DNA from: Zelonia costaricensis
Taxonomy: Eukaryota > Euglenozoa > Kinetoplastea > Trypanosomatida > Trypanosomatidae
Assembly (NCBI GenBank): GCA_030849075.1
Contig: JASAOO010003549.1
Span: 60,212-124,211 of the forward strand
DNA length: 64,000 nucleotides
Direction: 5' to 3'
Shown: piece after piece, positions 20,128 through 29,431 of the stretch
How the letters are laid out: the number at the start of each line of letters is the position of its first letter
How positions within the stretch are numbered: the stretch's first letter is position 1
The notes under the pieces: model-generated
Databases searched by the model: none
Told to the model about the DNA's origin: nothing
What the model saw: only the letters and a program-made list of their open reading frames with translations
Made by a program: the position numbers and the translations under genes

Positions 20128-21132
20128 TCATGAGGAGTAGAGGTAGAGGTCACCGATGGCCGCTCTACACACCTCGCGGTCCCGCGTGTCTGGCATGCCC
20201 GCCATGGAGCACAAGGCGGCCTCATGCCAGTCGAGAAAGCGGTGTGTCGAGCTGCACGGCACCCAGAAGGCATCCCCGTAACCGCGTAGCCCGTGCGCTC
20301 GCACCATCGCCGCCTCCACCCACGCACGATCCGCCGTCAAACCAGGTCGCAACGCGCCGGCCGCCGCGGGAGGCCAGATGAGGTGTTCGAGGTAGTCCCC
20401 GCTGCTGAGCCGCTCCGTCACGCGGCTGCTGCCAGTAGCCTCTGCAGCGCCGTCCGCTTCCTCGGCTCTGTTCCGCATAGTCTGCGCCCCGTGCTCCAGT
20501 TGGACATCGATAGCCGGCATCGCCGCACTCAGCCACGTCGCCGCCGTCGAGGTGGCGGGGAAGCAGCACCAGTGATCCAGTGAGAAGACGCAATGCGGCA
20601 ATGCCTGCGTGGCCGCCGCTGCGTCGCGGTCTGCACCCGGTGGCGGTCGTTCTGTGGCAGGGCCCTCTGGAGCATCGCGTTCGAGGCTGCGGAGCGGGCC
20701 CAGCGAGGTCAGCGGGCTCGATGGGAGGGGGTGGCTCAGGAGCAGAAAGAAAAGGCTCGTCTCATGCAGGAAGACGGCGTTGAGCAAGAAGGACACGGGT
20801 GCAGCGCTGCCGTTACCCAGCGCAAGAATGCGCGGGTCCTGCGGCACCGGTGGCAGTGCACCCGGCCGCGGTGGCACGTCACATCTGCAATGGTTTGCCG
20901 CGTCACCTGCACTGCCGCGTTCGTCTGCTGAAAAGGAGGCTGGGGCCCACGTGAAGAGCGCGTCGCCGCATGTGGGCCTCTGACGGAGCCGCCTCAGCGA
21001 GGCATGTGGATCGGCCGACGCACGCACCCACGCAACCGCACTACCGCCACACGCGACGTGCAGGTGGTGCTGACGCGGTGAAAGTTCGAGAAGCCGGTGC
21101 AAACGGGGAAGTGTAGCCGTTGCAGAGCTCAT
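20128..21132 (-). CDS. Unrecognised 334-aa protein
   Basis: Not recognised. The frame opens at a GTG (21229-21231), but the first ATG is at 21130-21132 (MSSATATLP), which I take as the start; the upstream part would add 33 residues. The protein alternates leucine-rich stretches (about 140-165, FLLNAVFLHETSLFFLLLS, possibly a membrane-touching or buried helix) with acidic/proline linkers. The last 100 residues look folded: a YLEHLIWPP segment, a Trp/Ala/Arg-rich helix, and WHEAALCSMAGM, ending DLYLYSS. Cysteines (CCF, CRC) are scattered without a metal-binding pattern. GC3 bias and codon use resemble the neighbours, which supports a real gene. It lies between APC1 and a zinc-finger gene. No function is proposed. 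Confidence 0.7.
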   Translation of the reverse strand: MSSATATLPRLHRLLELSPRQHHLHVACGGSAVAWVRASADPHASLRRLRQRPTCGDALFTWAPASFSADERGSAGDAANHCRCDVPPRPGALPPVPQDPRILALGNGSAAPVSFLLNAVFLHETSLFFLLLSHPLPSSPLTSLGPLRSLERDAPEGPATERPPPGADRDAAAATQALPHCVFSLDHWCCFPATSTAATWLSAAMPAIDVQLEHGAQTMRNRAEEADGAAEATGSSRVTERLSSGDYLEHLIWPPAAAGALRPGLTADRAWVEAAMVRAHGLRGYGDAFWVPCSSTHRFLDWHEAALCSMAGMPDTRDREVCRAAIGDLYLYSS

Positions 21133-21957
21133 TTTAACCACTAGAGTTGCGAGGTCGCCACACGAGAACCATGTGAGGTGTGTGAGAGGCTCCGTGAATC
21201 TGACGCAGCGGCGAAATAGGTGAGGCCCCACGGGGAGATGCTCGTGTGCAGTCCAGCACCTGCTCAGCAGTCCGCGTTCGTGACGTGCCTGCGCAGCGGC
21301 CGCGCCAATCAGTGATTCGGGCAGAGGAGAAGGAGGTTGGCGAAGTGAGTAGTCATGACAACAAGAAAAAAAAAGTCAAGAAGAAGTGAATGGCGACAAC
21401 GTTTTAGTCGGGGGTACAAGAGAGGCACAGCCAACACAGTGGTAGATGTGCCACACTGCAGCTGCCCCGCCTTCACCCCCTCGCATGGAGCGCGAAAGAG
21501 GGGTGAGGAGGAGGCGAAAGCGCACAGAATGGGGTCCGGGTGCGGTCCAGCCTGCGTCGGCGTCCTCACTTTTTTTTTTGGTACGTGGTTTCCAAACTAT
21601 GGAGGGGCTTATTATGTTGTCGGTACGGAGCACAAAGCTCCGCGACGGCACCAAACGTCTTTAATCGTAGAGGCGGAAAATAGCACGCTTCACAGGAGTA
21701 GGGGAGTGCCAGTCGGAAAGGGAATGCTGACGGGCAGACGCGATCGAGGCGCAGCCTCACTCGGCACGCACCCACCCGGCCTCGTCTTCTGCTTCGACTC
21801 CGAAGCACTAATCACGCCAGTGGGACAGTACGTCACGAACTTGCGCAGAGCCTGGTACATACACGCACACAGACACCATTCCCTTTTCAGTTTCGCCTGG
21901 CTCCCCACACGCCTCACCCCTTAAACTCAGAAACAAAAGGCGCGTGTCACGGCCTGC
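21133..21957. other. Intergenic region, 0.8 kb
   Basis: No gene seen. It contains short A-rich (about 21362-21372) and T-rich (about 21569-21577) runs and no long microsatellite. It is expected to hold the 3'UTR of the zinc-finger gene to its right and the 5'UTR of the 334-aa gene. Confidence 0.65.
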
Positions 21958-22908
21958 CTACCGCTGGCGCGATGCGGCGGCGGCGAGCTCCTGCACCGTG
22001 GGCACCATCGGGAAGTCCGGGTCCTCTTCCTCCGCCTGCAGGAACCCTTCGCCACTGGTCACGAGCATCGAGATGAACGCGTCGCCCGGCAGCACGGGAA
22101 TGAGGTCGACATCGCTGGTCGACACACGCTGGGGCAGCCGGTGCTCCTTGTGCGTCGCCAGGTGCGCCTCCAGCGTGGCGCGGTCGTTCTGCTTCCCGTC
22201 CACGTCGCACGCCTCCCCGTACGGGCATCGGTCACTGCAGACGGCGCGGCGCACCATGTTGACGGCACGGATGAGGTCGTACTCGTTCTTCACGTCCGGC
22301 CGCCGCTGCACCGCCGCACAAAAGTCGAAGCCGTGGCTCGTCTTGAAGTGTTCGAGCACGTCCTCGCCGCTGTACTCGCAGTAGAGGCACACGCACTCCA
22401 TGTTCCAGTCGTCCTCGTCATCCACCTCCTCATCGTCCATGTTGTCCCACTCCGAGTCCGCGTCCGACTTTGCAGCTGGCGCGGCAGCAGAGGCTGGTGG
22501 TTCCGTGGATGCCGCCGCAGTCGCCGAGACGCACCACGGTGTGATGCTCGGGATCTTCTGCGGCGTCCAGTGCTGGTGCCCCGCCTCGCGCAGGTGTCGC
22601 TGCAGCACCGTCACATCGACGGAAGCGGTGTCCTCACCGCACACCGGACAGGTCCACGTCGACGACGACGACAAGGAAGGCAGACCGGCTGGATGGAGAA
22701 GTGTGCCGAGGTGCTCCAGCAGGCGGGGCAGGTCGGCCACGTTATCAAAGTGAATGCAGTGCACTTCATGCTCTGTGATGAGGTGCTGCATCAGTGCGTC
22801 CTGACCTCGTACGCGCTGGCCGCACAACAGGCAACTAAACTCCTCGACATCCTGCTGCTGCAGCCGCTGCAAGATCTGCTTGCACGACTCCTTGAGGTCG
22901 CTCGACAT
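21958..22908 (-). CDS. ZNF277/PRMT3-type C2H2 zinc-finger protein
   Basis: 316-aa protein from the first ATG at 22906-22908 (MSSDLKESC); the frame extends six codons to a GTG, which is less likely. Four metal-binding units are visible: C26-C29-H42-H47 followed by an acidic VADLPRLLEHL stretch as in ZNF277; C87-C90-H105-H111; a unit at about 170-190 (CLYCEYSGEDVLEHFKTSHGFDF) preceded by an acidic DDEEVDDEDDW segment, which closely resembles the zinc finger at the N-terminus of PRMT3; and a Cys/His-rich unit (about 225-255, CPYGEAC then HLATH). There is no methyltransferase domain, so it is not PRMT3. In animals both PRMT3 and ZNF277 use such fingers to bind ribosomal protein uS5, so a uS5-binding role is a fair hypothesis. 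The tail has a conserved-looking acidic EEEDPDFPMVPT motif. Confidence 0.78.
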   Translation of the reverse strand: MSSDLKESCKQILQRLQQQDVEEFSCLLCGQRVRGQDALMQHLITEHEVHCIHFDNVADLPRLLEHLGTLLHPAGLPSLSSSSTWTCPVCGEDTASVDVTVLQRHLREAGHQHWTPQKIPSITPWCVSATAAASTEPPASAAAPAAKSDADSEWDNMDDEEVDDEDDWNMECVCLYCEYSGEDVLEHFKTSHGFDFCAAVQRRPDVKNEYDLIRAVNMVRRAVCSDRCPYGEACDVDGKQNDRATLEAHLATHKEHRLPQRVSTSDVDLIPVLPGDAFISMLVTSGEGFLQAEEEDPDFPMVPTVQELAAAASRQR

Positions 22909-23559
22909 GACGACAGAGGAAAACACAGAGAGAGAGAGAGACAGCGTGTGGCGGGAGTAGACAAGGGCAAGACGAACGGGCGCCTGTCGATGTCTTCGAT
23001 TTGGGAGGGGTGCGTGCTAGCGGCGTGTGGGGCGAGCGGGCATACAAAAGCTGAGGAAGTGGCGTCGTGTGTGTGTGTGTGTGTGCGCCGAGACAGACAG
23101 CATCTGCAGCTCGCCAAAGACGTGGAGGAGCAGTGCCGCCGTCAACACAGCGGCGACACAATCAACACACAAAAAAGAGCCAAAAGGAGTATCCGAGGGC
23201 GTTGAAGACGAGCAGTAAGTGTTGTTGAGCAGAGCGGAGATGTGGTAACGGTGTCGAAGGTGCGAGCTCGCACGGCAAGTCACACCTCTCATCCGGAAAG
23301 ACCCAGGCACTCCCGCGAGGCGCACGTGAGTGTAACGACTTCGACGTTACGTAGGAAGAGGCTTCGAGTCGCGCTCTCCGCGCTTAGCAAGGAGGCAACG
23401 GTGGCGACTGCAGAGTGGCCTTTTGTGTGTTGCTATGTTTCTGTTGTTGAGTTTGTTGGGGGTGGGATGGGGAAGTGAGTTGGTGAGCAGGGGGTAGAGA
23501 GGGATCGCTGTGGAAAGGCTCAGCGTGCGTGCACCTCCCTCAGCCCTGGCCACGCCGCT
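22909..23559. other. Intergenic region, 0.65 kb
   Basis: No gene seen. A GA-rich stretch at about 22911-22942 reads as polypyrimidine on the coding strand just upstream of the zinc-finger ATG and probably helps define its splice acceptor. A (GT)n run lies at about 23069-23085. Confidence 0.65.
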
Positions 23560-24939
23560 CTAACGATGTAAAGCGGTGTAGAGTGGTGAACGGGGATGCC
23601 GCGGTGTGCCGCTGAGGGTGCGGCGAAGCTGGCGGTCTTCCTCCTGCAGACTCGCGCGCAGCTCGTCCATCCCCATGTGCATTCGCGCCTCCACGCGCTC
23701 CCGCTCCTCACGCAAGATGCTGCCGCTCCGTCCGCTGGACGCCTGTGCGTACTCGGGGAAAGCCGCCGCGGACCCGCTCCGTGTCGGAGACCACGCAGCC
23801 GCACCCGCGCTCGGTCGCCTGCTGGCGTGCCCTCCCCACATCGCCCGCGGCGCGCCGCTGTTGTGAACGGAGCCCGTGATAGACAGTGCCGACGGCCGCC
23901 GCGGGTCGGTGACGCGTCCACCAAGCTCATCTGCGGCATGGGCATGTGCGTGGGCGCGCTGCGAGGGGTCGTACCACGAACGGGGTATGCGCACGTCCGC
24001 TCGGCCAAAGGACGAGGAGGACGTGTGGCGCGAGAGGGGTGTGTGGTGCCGCACGCTCGCCGACGCACTCCGTACCGACCACGGCGGCGGCAGCGACAGT
24101 CTCCCCGCGGCGGCGGCTGTGTTGTTCGCCGTGGTCGTGCGTGTGTGCACGAGCGCGTCCGGTGGTCGGTGCGGTCGGGCTTCCCGCTCCGCGGGAGGTG
24201 AGATGATCGACCTGTAGAAGCGGTGCGATGACGCACTCGGCGGTGCCCACTTGCGTGGGTGCGCCGCCGCCGTCGCTTCCGTGTTGCACGCTTCCGTCAA
24301 CGTCCCTTTATCCAAGTGCAGGGGGCGTGTGACGCGGATGTCGTGTGCGTGTGCAGGTGGTGGTGGCGAGAGCGGCGACACGGCAAAGCGCCGCCGCGTG
24401 GGTTGAGTCCGTGTCGCCGTCGCTGCCGCCGCAGCAGCAGCTACAACCGGACTTCGTGACGGGCTGCGACTGGAAGGCAGCACCCAGCGGCTGCTCGCGA
24501 GCCGGATGGGGGTCGAGGATGCCGCGTGGAAGCTGGCGTGCGCCGGTGGTCGCGGCCCTGGCGACGCGTCACTCGCCCAGGAGTGCTCGTCCTGCGTCGT
24601 GGCAGCGCGTAGGGCGAAGAAATACGATGGCCGCAGAGGGTTCGGAATTGCCCCCACCGCCTCGGCCTTTGCGTCGTCACGGAAGCAGTAAATCTGACAG
24701 CACCGCGAGAGCTGCGTGCGGCTCACCAGGAGGTCCCACTGGCAGTGCACATCGCTGTAGATGTAGGCAGCGGCGAACGGCGCCAGGCTGCCCAGCTGCA
24801 GCTGCTCCGCGACGGCGTCGAAGGTGAGTGAGGTCGTGTGCAGGAAGCGCTCGATAGAGGCGGTGTGCGGGTGGTAGGGGACGGCGAGGTTCAGCTTGGC
24901 ACCGCGGACGTCGGAGGCGACGTAGACCGGAAAGTCCAT
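23560..24939 (-). CDS. Protein with BILBO1-like N-terminal domain and disordered tail
   Basis: 459-aa protein. Residues 1-90 resemble the ubiquitin-like N-terminal domain of BILBO1, the scaffold of the flagellar pocket collar: both open with a short hydrophobic strand after Met, have a charged middle, and share the pattern Y-S-D-x4-W-D-L-L then a hydrophobic CQIYCF strand. Tyr61 and Trp68 keep the same seven-residue spacing as Tyr64 and Trp71 of BILBO1, residues that form its partner-binding pocket. Unlike BILBO1 there are no EF-hands and no long coiled coil. The rest is Ser/Pro/Arg/His-rich and basic, with alanine runs, ending in a short charged helix (about 405-440, RERERVEARMHMGMDELRASL). 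It may be a cytoskeletal adaptor at the flagellum base or pocket, but that is inferred from one domain. Confidence 0.78.
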   Translation of the reverse strand: MDFPVYVASDVRGAKLNLAVPYHPHTASIERFLHTTSLTFDAVAEQLQLGSLAPFAAAYIYSDVHCQWDLLVSRTQLSRCCQIYCFRDDAKAEAVGAIPNPLRPSYFFALRAATTQDEHSWASDASPGPRPPAHASFHAASSTPIRLASSRWVLPSSRSPSRSPVVAAAAAAATATRTQPTRRRFAVSPLSPPPPAHAHDIRVTRPLHLDKGTLTEACNTEATAAAHPRKWAPPSASSHRFYRSIISPPAEREARPHRPPDALVHTRTTTANNTAAAAGRLSLPPPWSVRSASASVRHHTPLSRHTSSSSFGRADVRIPRSWYDPSQRAHAHAHAADELGGRVTDPRRPSALSITGSVHNSGAPRAMWGGHASRRPSAGAAAWSPTRSGSAAAFPEYAQASSGRSGSILREERERVEARMHMGMDELRASLQEEDRQLRRTLSGTPRHPRSPLYTALHR

Positions 24940-25752
24940 GCCGGCACGCTGCTGCCGGCCCTTTTCGGGCAGACAGAATGAGGATGATGTGCAGGGGGGA
25001 GGGGGAGAGCATCATTGACGGTGGAGGACATGGGGGGAGGGGGGAAAAGTGGTAGGAGGGGAGTTGAGTCGAGGTGAGAAGCGAAACAGCGCCACACCGC
25101 GCACTTTCCACCCCATCGGTTACGGCGCAGGGAGACGTGAAACGCGGCTTTCAAGCGAGAAGGCTAGCATAAAAAGAAGGAAGACACGACGAGGAGCGGT
25201 GCACCGGGAAACCTGCTCATTGGCAAGCCGTTAGAGCTGCAGCACGCACGCGCACGACTTCCTTGGTTCGCTGTCCCCCGATCTGGAGCGTTGCGAATGG
25301 CAAACGCGACGACCACGCGAAAGTGCCTCGCGGCTACTTCTGCTTTTGGTTTGCGTGCTTGCTTGTTTGCGGGGCGTCGGAGTTCCGCAGAGCAGAGGTT
25401 CCCCTGTTGGATTCAAACGGCGCGCGAGTGAAGCACAAAGCAGTGGGGGCTCAGTCACACACACACACACAGACACTGATACGCACATACGCCAGAAACG
25501 AAAAAAAAGGAAACGTGCGTGCTGAGAAAGGTTGGGGAAGTGGTCGATGTCGCAATACGAGCTGCCGGAGGAGGCGAGCTGATACCCCAGAAAAAAAAAA
25601 AGGAAAGCCCACGAGGAAAGCGGCAAGGGCAAACGGGTACAGGCGATACACAGAATTCGATTCGTCTTCACAAAAGGGAAAGCTCATAGACAGTGAAAGT
25701 GCGAGACGCAGCGTGAAACTCGCTGTACCAGCAGACCAGATCAGCGAGCAGG
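24940..25752. other. Intergenic region, 0.8 kb
   Basis: No gene seen. G/A runs at about 24997-25012 and 25030-25063 are strong polypyrimidine tracts on the coding strand, close upstream of the BILBO1-domain gene. A (CA)n run lies near 25456-25471 and A-runs near 25500 and 25590. Confidence 0.7.
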
Positions 25753-27126
25753 TCACGGGTCAGCTGCGAGGGCGTCTTCGTCGAGTTGCACCTCCGGCTC
25801 GAGCAAGGTGCGAATGCGCTCTACCGTGGCGGTGACGTCCTCGCTCTTGCCCATGCCGCGCGCGCTCACGAGAAGCCCGCCAACCGTCTTGCGCTGCTCC
25901 TCGAGGACCGAGATGCGGGCCGCCAGCAGCGACACGAGCGGGTGGTCGTCGCGTACCTGCGCCTGCTGCTCCGGTGTCAGGGCCCGCTCCTCCGCCCTGC
26001 CGCACTTGCTGGGCGTGAAGGTGAGCGTGTCCATCATTACCTTGCGCAAGCTGTTCCGCTCCATCTCCTCGAGCTGCTGTTTCTTGGCCAGCGTCTCCAG
26101 GTCGCGCTGGTGGTTGCGCAGCAACTTGCAGTGCTCCCGCAGCGCCTCCACCTCGGCCTGCTGCTCCTTGTAGGCGATCTGATACGCCGCGAGCTCGAGC
26201 TCGTAGCGGCTGCGCTTCTCTTGCAGCTCCGCCCGAATCGACTCTGCCTCGGCTTGCGCTTGCGTGATGGAGTCCTCAATGATCTTGAACTCCTGCGCGC
26301 GGCACTCGTCCTCGATCAGCTTGATCCCGTGCAGCGCGTCGATCACCATGGCCCGGCGCCCCTCCAGCTCATCGCGCATGACGCGCACCAGCCGCCGCTC
26401 CCGCTCCGCCGACTTCCACCCACGGTACTCCTCCTCGTACTTGCCCTTGAGCCCCTGCACGTGCTCCGTCATGGTGCGGCACTGCACCCGCGCCTCCTCC
26501 AGCAGCGACTCCATCGTCGCACACGACGCCGTCAACTCCGTGAAGGCAGCGGACTCGGCCTCGTACGCGTCCTCCGCGGCCCGGACGGGGCGGATGTCGT
26601 CGTCGTTGAGGATGAGCACGTTGTCGGCCGCCGCCGCCGTGGACAGGCGCCGCGTTGTGGCGGACAGCACCGCTGGCGCTCCGTTTGCGGGCGCCTCGCC
26701 GTCGGCAGCCGCGGCGGCTGTCGAGGTGGCAGTGGCGGCATTCGCCGATGCGATGCCGCCCTCGCCGTTCGAGAGGCGCAGGGCCTCGGCACTGGTGAGA
26801 AACGTGGGTGGGGCTGCACGGATGAGCTTCATCTCGTAGTCGTCCAACGCGTGGTGGGCTGCCGCCAGCGTCTTGTTGGCGTTCTGCAGCGACGTGAAGG
26901 TGCGCCCAATGGACTGGATCAGGGTGGATTTCTGCTTCACCTCGTTGCGGGTCTTCTCGGAGAAGCTGAGAAACGTGTACTTGGCAGAGCTGAGGTCGGC
27001 GATGAGCACGGGCACGTTCGCCATGAGCACCTCCGCGTAGAACATCAGCCGGGCCTCGTCCGTCTCGGGCAACGCGGCCGGCACAAGCGGCGCGCTCGCC
27101 GCCGCCGTGTTGACAGCCGACGTCAT
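25753..27126 (-). CDS. 457-aa coiled-coil protein
   Basis: Not assigned to a named family. The protein has an N-terminal helical part (about 20-110) containing an FLSFSEKTRNEVKQKSTLIQ-type segment, then a disordered Ala/Thr linker (about 120-170), then a long, almost proline-free charged helix (about 180-370) with heptad-like Leu/Ala/Glu spacing, as in a dimeric coiled coil. A short linker follows, then a second helix (about 385-450, LLAARISVLEEQRKTVGGLL) and an acidic end. No motor, P-loop, EF-hand or zinc motif was seen. Many trypanosomatid proteins of this shape are axonemal or cytoskeletal, but nothing here proves that. The start ATG is at 27124-27126; composition fits the neighbours. Confidence 0.83.
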   Translation of the reverse strand: MTSAVNTAAASAPLVPAALPETDEARLMFYAEVLMANVPVLIADLSSAKYTFLSFSEKTRNEVKQKSTLIQSIGRTFTSLQNANKTLAAAHHALDDYEMKLIRAAPPTFLTSAEALRLSNGEGGIASANAATATSTAAAAADGEAPANGAPAVLSATTRRLSTAAAADNVLILNDDDIRPVRAAEDAYEAESAAFTELTASCATMESLLEEARVQCRTMTEHVQGLKGKYEEEYRGWKSAERERRLVRVMRDELEGRRAMVIDALHGIKLIEDECRAQEFKIIEDSITQAQAEAESIRAELQEKRSRYELELAAYQIAYKEQQAEVEALREHCKLLRNHQRDLETLAKKQQLEEMERNSLRKVMMDTLTFTPSKCGRAEERALTPEQQAQVRDDHPLVSLLAARISVLEEQRKTVGGLLVSARGMGKSEDVTATVERIRTLLEPEVQLDEDALAADP

Positions 27127-27778
27127 GACGAAAGCAGAAGCGAAAAACGAAGGGGGTGGAGCGAAACCGTAGCAAACACAATCAGGTGGACAGCACTACT
27201 GTGTAGTGGACGACGTGCTTCGTCCCTTTTGATATCTGAGGCGTTGGCAGTGATGCTAGCCCACGCGACTCTTGTGAGATAAACAAGGGTGGGGGAGACG
27301 ACGAGCTTTGGCTTGAGCGGCGCTATCTGCCACGCGTTGCTACTAGACGAAGAGAAAACAGATGTGAGCGGGAAGGACGCAACGAGCACACCACATGATG
27401 GAGATGGCATCGGTGACACAAAGCGTTCCCGTTGCTGGCAGAAGAAAGTGCTGTGTGGATGAAAAGTCGCACGTACAGAGAGGTCTGGCAGACCAATCCC
27501 GTTTGCAAAGCACTTGCCGGATACTGTATCGGTTGTTTGTTTTATTGTGTCGCAGCAGGGAGTCCAGCGTTTGGGCGCGAACCCAAGCGTCCTCTCCTTG
27601 TTCGCCACCACGCGCGAAACGGACTCGCAGCGGATCGTGAAAGGCACCCCACCCAGACACTACAAAGCCATGAAGGCTAGCACCGTCGCCTCTCCCTCTG
27701 TTTCACAAACACAAACACACACACACATGTACTCGGTCGCAGAGAACAAGGAGGGTCATGCACAGTTTCGAATTTCGA
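27127..27778. other. Intergenic region, 0.65 kb
   Basis: No gene seen. Purine-rich sequence just right of 27126 may provide the splice signal of the coiled-coil gene. A (CA)n run lies at about 27708-27727, within the likely 3'UTR of the pseudouridine synthase. Confidence 0.65.
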
Positions 27779-29431
27779 TCAGCCGCGCGCGTTCTTGAGG
27801 GCTGCGGTGCTGAGCCACGCTTCGAAGCGCAACGCGTCGGCTGGACGTTCGAACCGGACGTCCGCGAGGAAGAACGCCACGGGGGACGCCGCAAAAGCCA
27901 TGGCCGGCGCAGAGGCGCGCGTGGAGTGGTGGGGAAAGGAAAGTCGCGTCGCGTGCAGCAGATGCCGGCGGCACCACAGTCGCCCCCTTTGTAGTCCTTC
28001 CCCTTCCACACTGTGGTGCGCGTCGCGAGGGCCGCCGCCGCGCGCCTCCACCTCGATGTAAGGATCGTCCTCGCGGCGCACCCGCTCGAGGTACACCTCG
28101 TCCGACACCGCCACCACGCCTCCCGCTCTCCCCGGCGTCTCTGTTGTGTAGAGCTTGTCGCCCAGCACGGGGTACCCGACGGCCGCGCAGTGGACACGAA
28201 TCTGGTGGCTGCGCCCCGTCAGCAGCTCCACCTCCACAAATGTGACATCAAGGTGTGCGTCGCTGGCCAGCACGCGGATACGCGTCGCGGCGATCTTGCC
28301 CCAGTGCGCGTCTGGCACTCCCGCGGATGCAGGCGCCGCCAGCTCGCGACCCGCATCCGAGTCGGTGACTGCCGTTCGGTCCAAGGGCTCGCAGCACATC
28401 TTCAGTTTCTTCAGCCGCGCATGCGCGGCGGCAGCGGTGTAGCGCGGGTGGTGCGCCATGCAATCCATGTAGTTGACCACCACAAACGTGCGCCCAACAG
28501 CCGCCGCACCGCGCAGCACGGCCGTATACGTCTTGTGGACGGCCTGCGCGTGAAGCGAGAGCAGCGTGTCAAAGTCGCCACTCGTGAACGCCGCACATGG
28601 GCTGCGCTCCCGCACAAGGGCCTCGACCGCCTCGGTGCAGCTCCGCGTCTGCATCTCCAGTTGCGACGCCAGCGCCTTGGCCGCCGCGCTGCTCTTGGCC
28701 AGCGCCACGATGCCGGACGTCTCCTTGTCCAGCCGGTGCACAGTAAAAAGGTAGGGTCGCGTCTCCGCTGCGAGCGGATGCGGCGGGTCGGAGGTGGGGT
28801 CTGCACCCCCCTCGTAGGATGCCTCTTCACCCTGCGAGAAACTTGAGTGCGGACTCTCGCCACGCGGTCGGCGAGTGGGTGGCGGCGGTGCAGCCGCTGC
28901 ACCTTTGCTCCCTTGACTCGCGGCCAGCGGGACGCGAGCCGCCACCGCTGGCCCACCCGGTTCCGCGCCACCAGCGTCTTCTTCTCGCGACGCGCCTGCT
29001 GGTTTCACCGCGTCTGTGGACACAGAGGCGCCGCAACCCGGGCGGACGGTCGACACCGTGTAGAAGGCGGCCGTGCCGCGCCGGCGCAGCAGGGCCACCA
29101 GCGTGTTCTCGCAGTACCGACCGCCTTCCGCGACGGGCAGGTTGCCGTTCTTGGCCACCACCACGAGCGCCTCGTCCTCGTAGAGCACCTCGAGATGCTC
29201 CTCGTCCACCGCCGGCTCCAAGGACCGCGGTGGGGCAAAGAGCAGGCGGTCACCCTGCTGAAGCGTGTAGAAGCCATCTTTCAAGAACGCGCCGTTCACA
29301 CCAACGTGACCAGCGGCGATGTGCCGCCCCCATTCCTCCTGCGTGAGATACGTGAACTTCTTGGCCAGGTAGGCCTGCAGTGTTTCCGCGGGGTCGCGGC
29401 GGGGGCGGCAGTAGCGGAACTCGCGCACCAT
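27779..29431 (-). CDS. RluA-family RNA pseudouridine synthase
   Basis: 550-aa protein from the first ATG at 29429-29431 (MVREFRYCRP); an upstream GTG would add 20 residues. It converts a uridine in RNA to pseudouridine. Residues about 15-67 form an S4-like RNA-binding domain (HIAAGHVGVNG, then LQQGDRLLF). The catalytic motif HRLDKETSG carries the nucleophilic aspartate at about residue 235. Downstream is the second family block, LLTGRSHQIRVHCAAVGYPVLGD, whose Arg/His environment helps position the target base. A Ser/Pro/Glu-rich insert of about 95 residues (130-225) separates the S4 part from the catalytic motif, and a further C-terminal extension holds CRRHLLHATRLSFPH. The target (cytosolic, mitochondrial rRNA or tRNA) cannot be read from sequence; no clear mitochondrial presequence is visible. 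Confidence 0.92.
   Translation of the reverse strand: MVREFRYCRPRRDPAETLQAYLAKKFTYLTQEEWGRHIAAGHVGVNGAFLKDGFYTLQQGDRLLFAPPRSLEPAVDEEHLEVLYEDEALVVVAKNGNLPVAEGGRYCENTLVALLRRRGTAAFYTVSTVRPGCGASVSTDAVKPAGASREEDAGGAEPGGPAVAARVPLAASQGSKGAAAAPPPPTRRPRGESPHSSFSQGEEASYEGGADPTSDPPHPLAAETRPYLFTVHRLDKETSGIVALAKSSAAAKALASQLEMQTRSCTEAVEALVRERSPCAAFTSGDFDTLLSLHAQAVHKTYTAVLRGAAAVGRTFVVVNYMDCMAHHPRYTAAAAHARLKKLKMCCEPLDRTAVTDSDAGRELAAPASAGVPDAHWGKIAATRIRVLASDAHLDVTFVEVELLTGRSHQIRVHCAAVGYPVLGDKLYTTETPGRAGGVVAVSDEVYLERVRREDDPYIEVEARGGGPRDAHHSVEGEGLQRGRLWCRRHLLHATRLSFPHHSTRASAPAMAFAASPVAFFLADVRFERPADALRFEAWLSTAALKNARG

Noticed and set aside
25786..27282. 498-aa plus-strand frame antisense to the coiled-coil gene
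   Set aside because: Leu/Arg/His-rich mirror frame; the opposite strand has a proper heptad pattern and correct direction.
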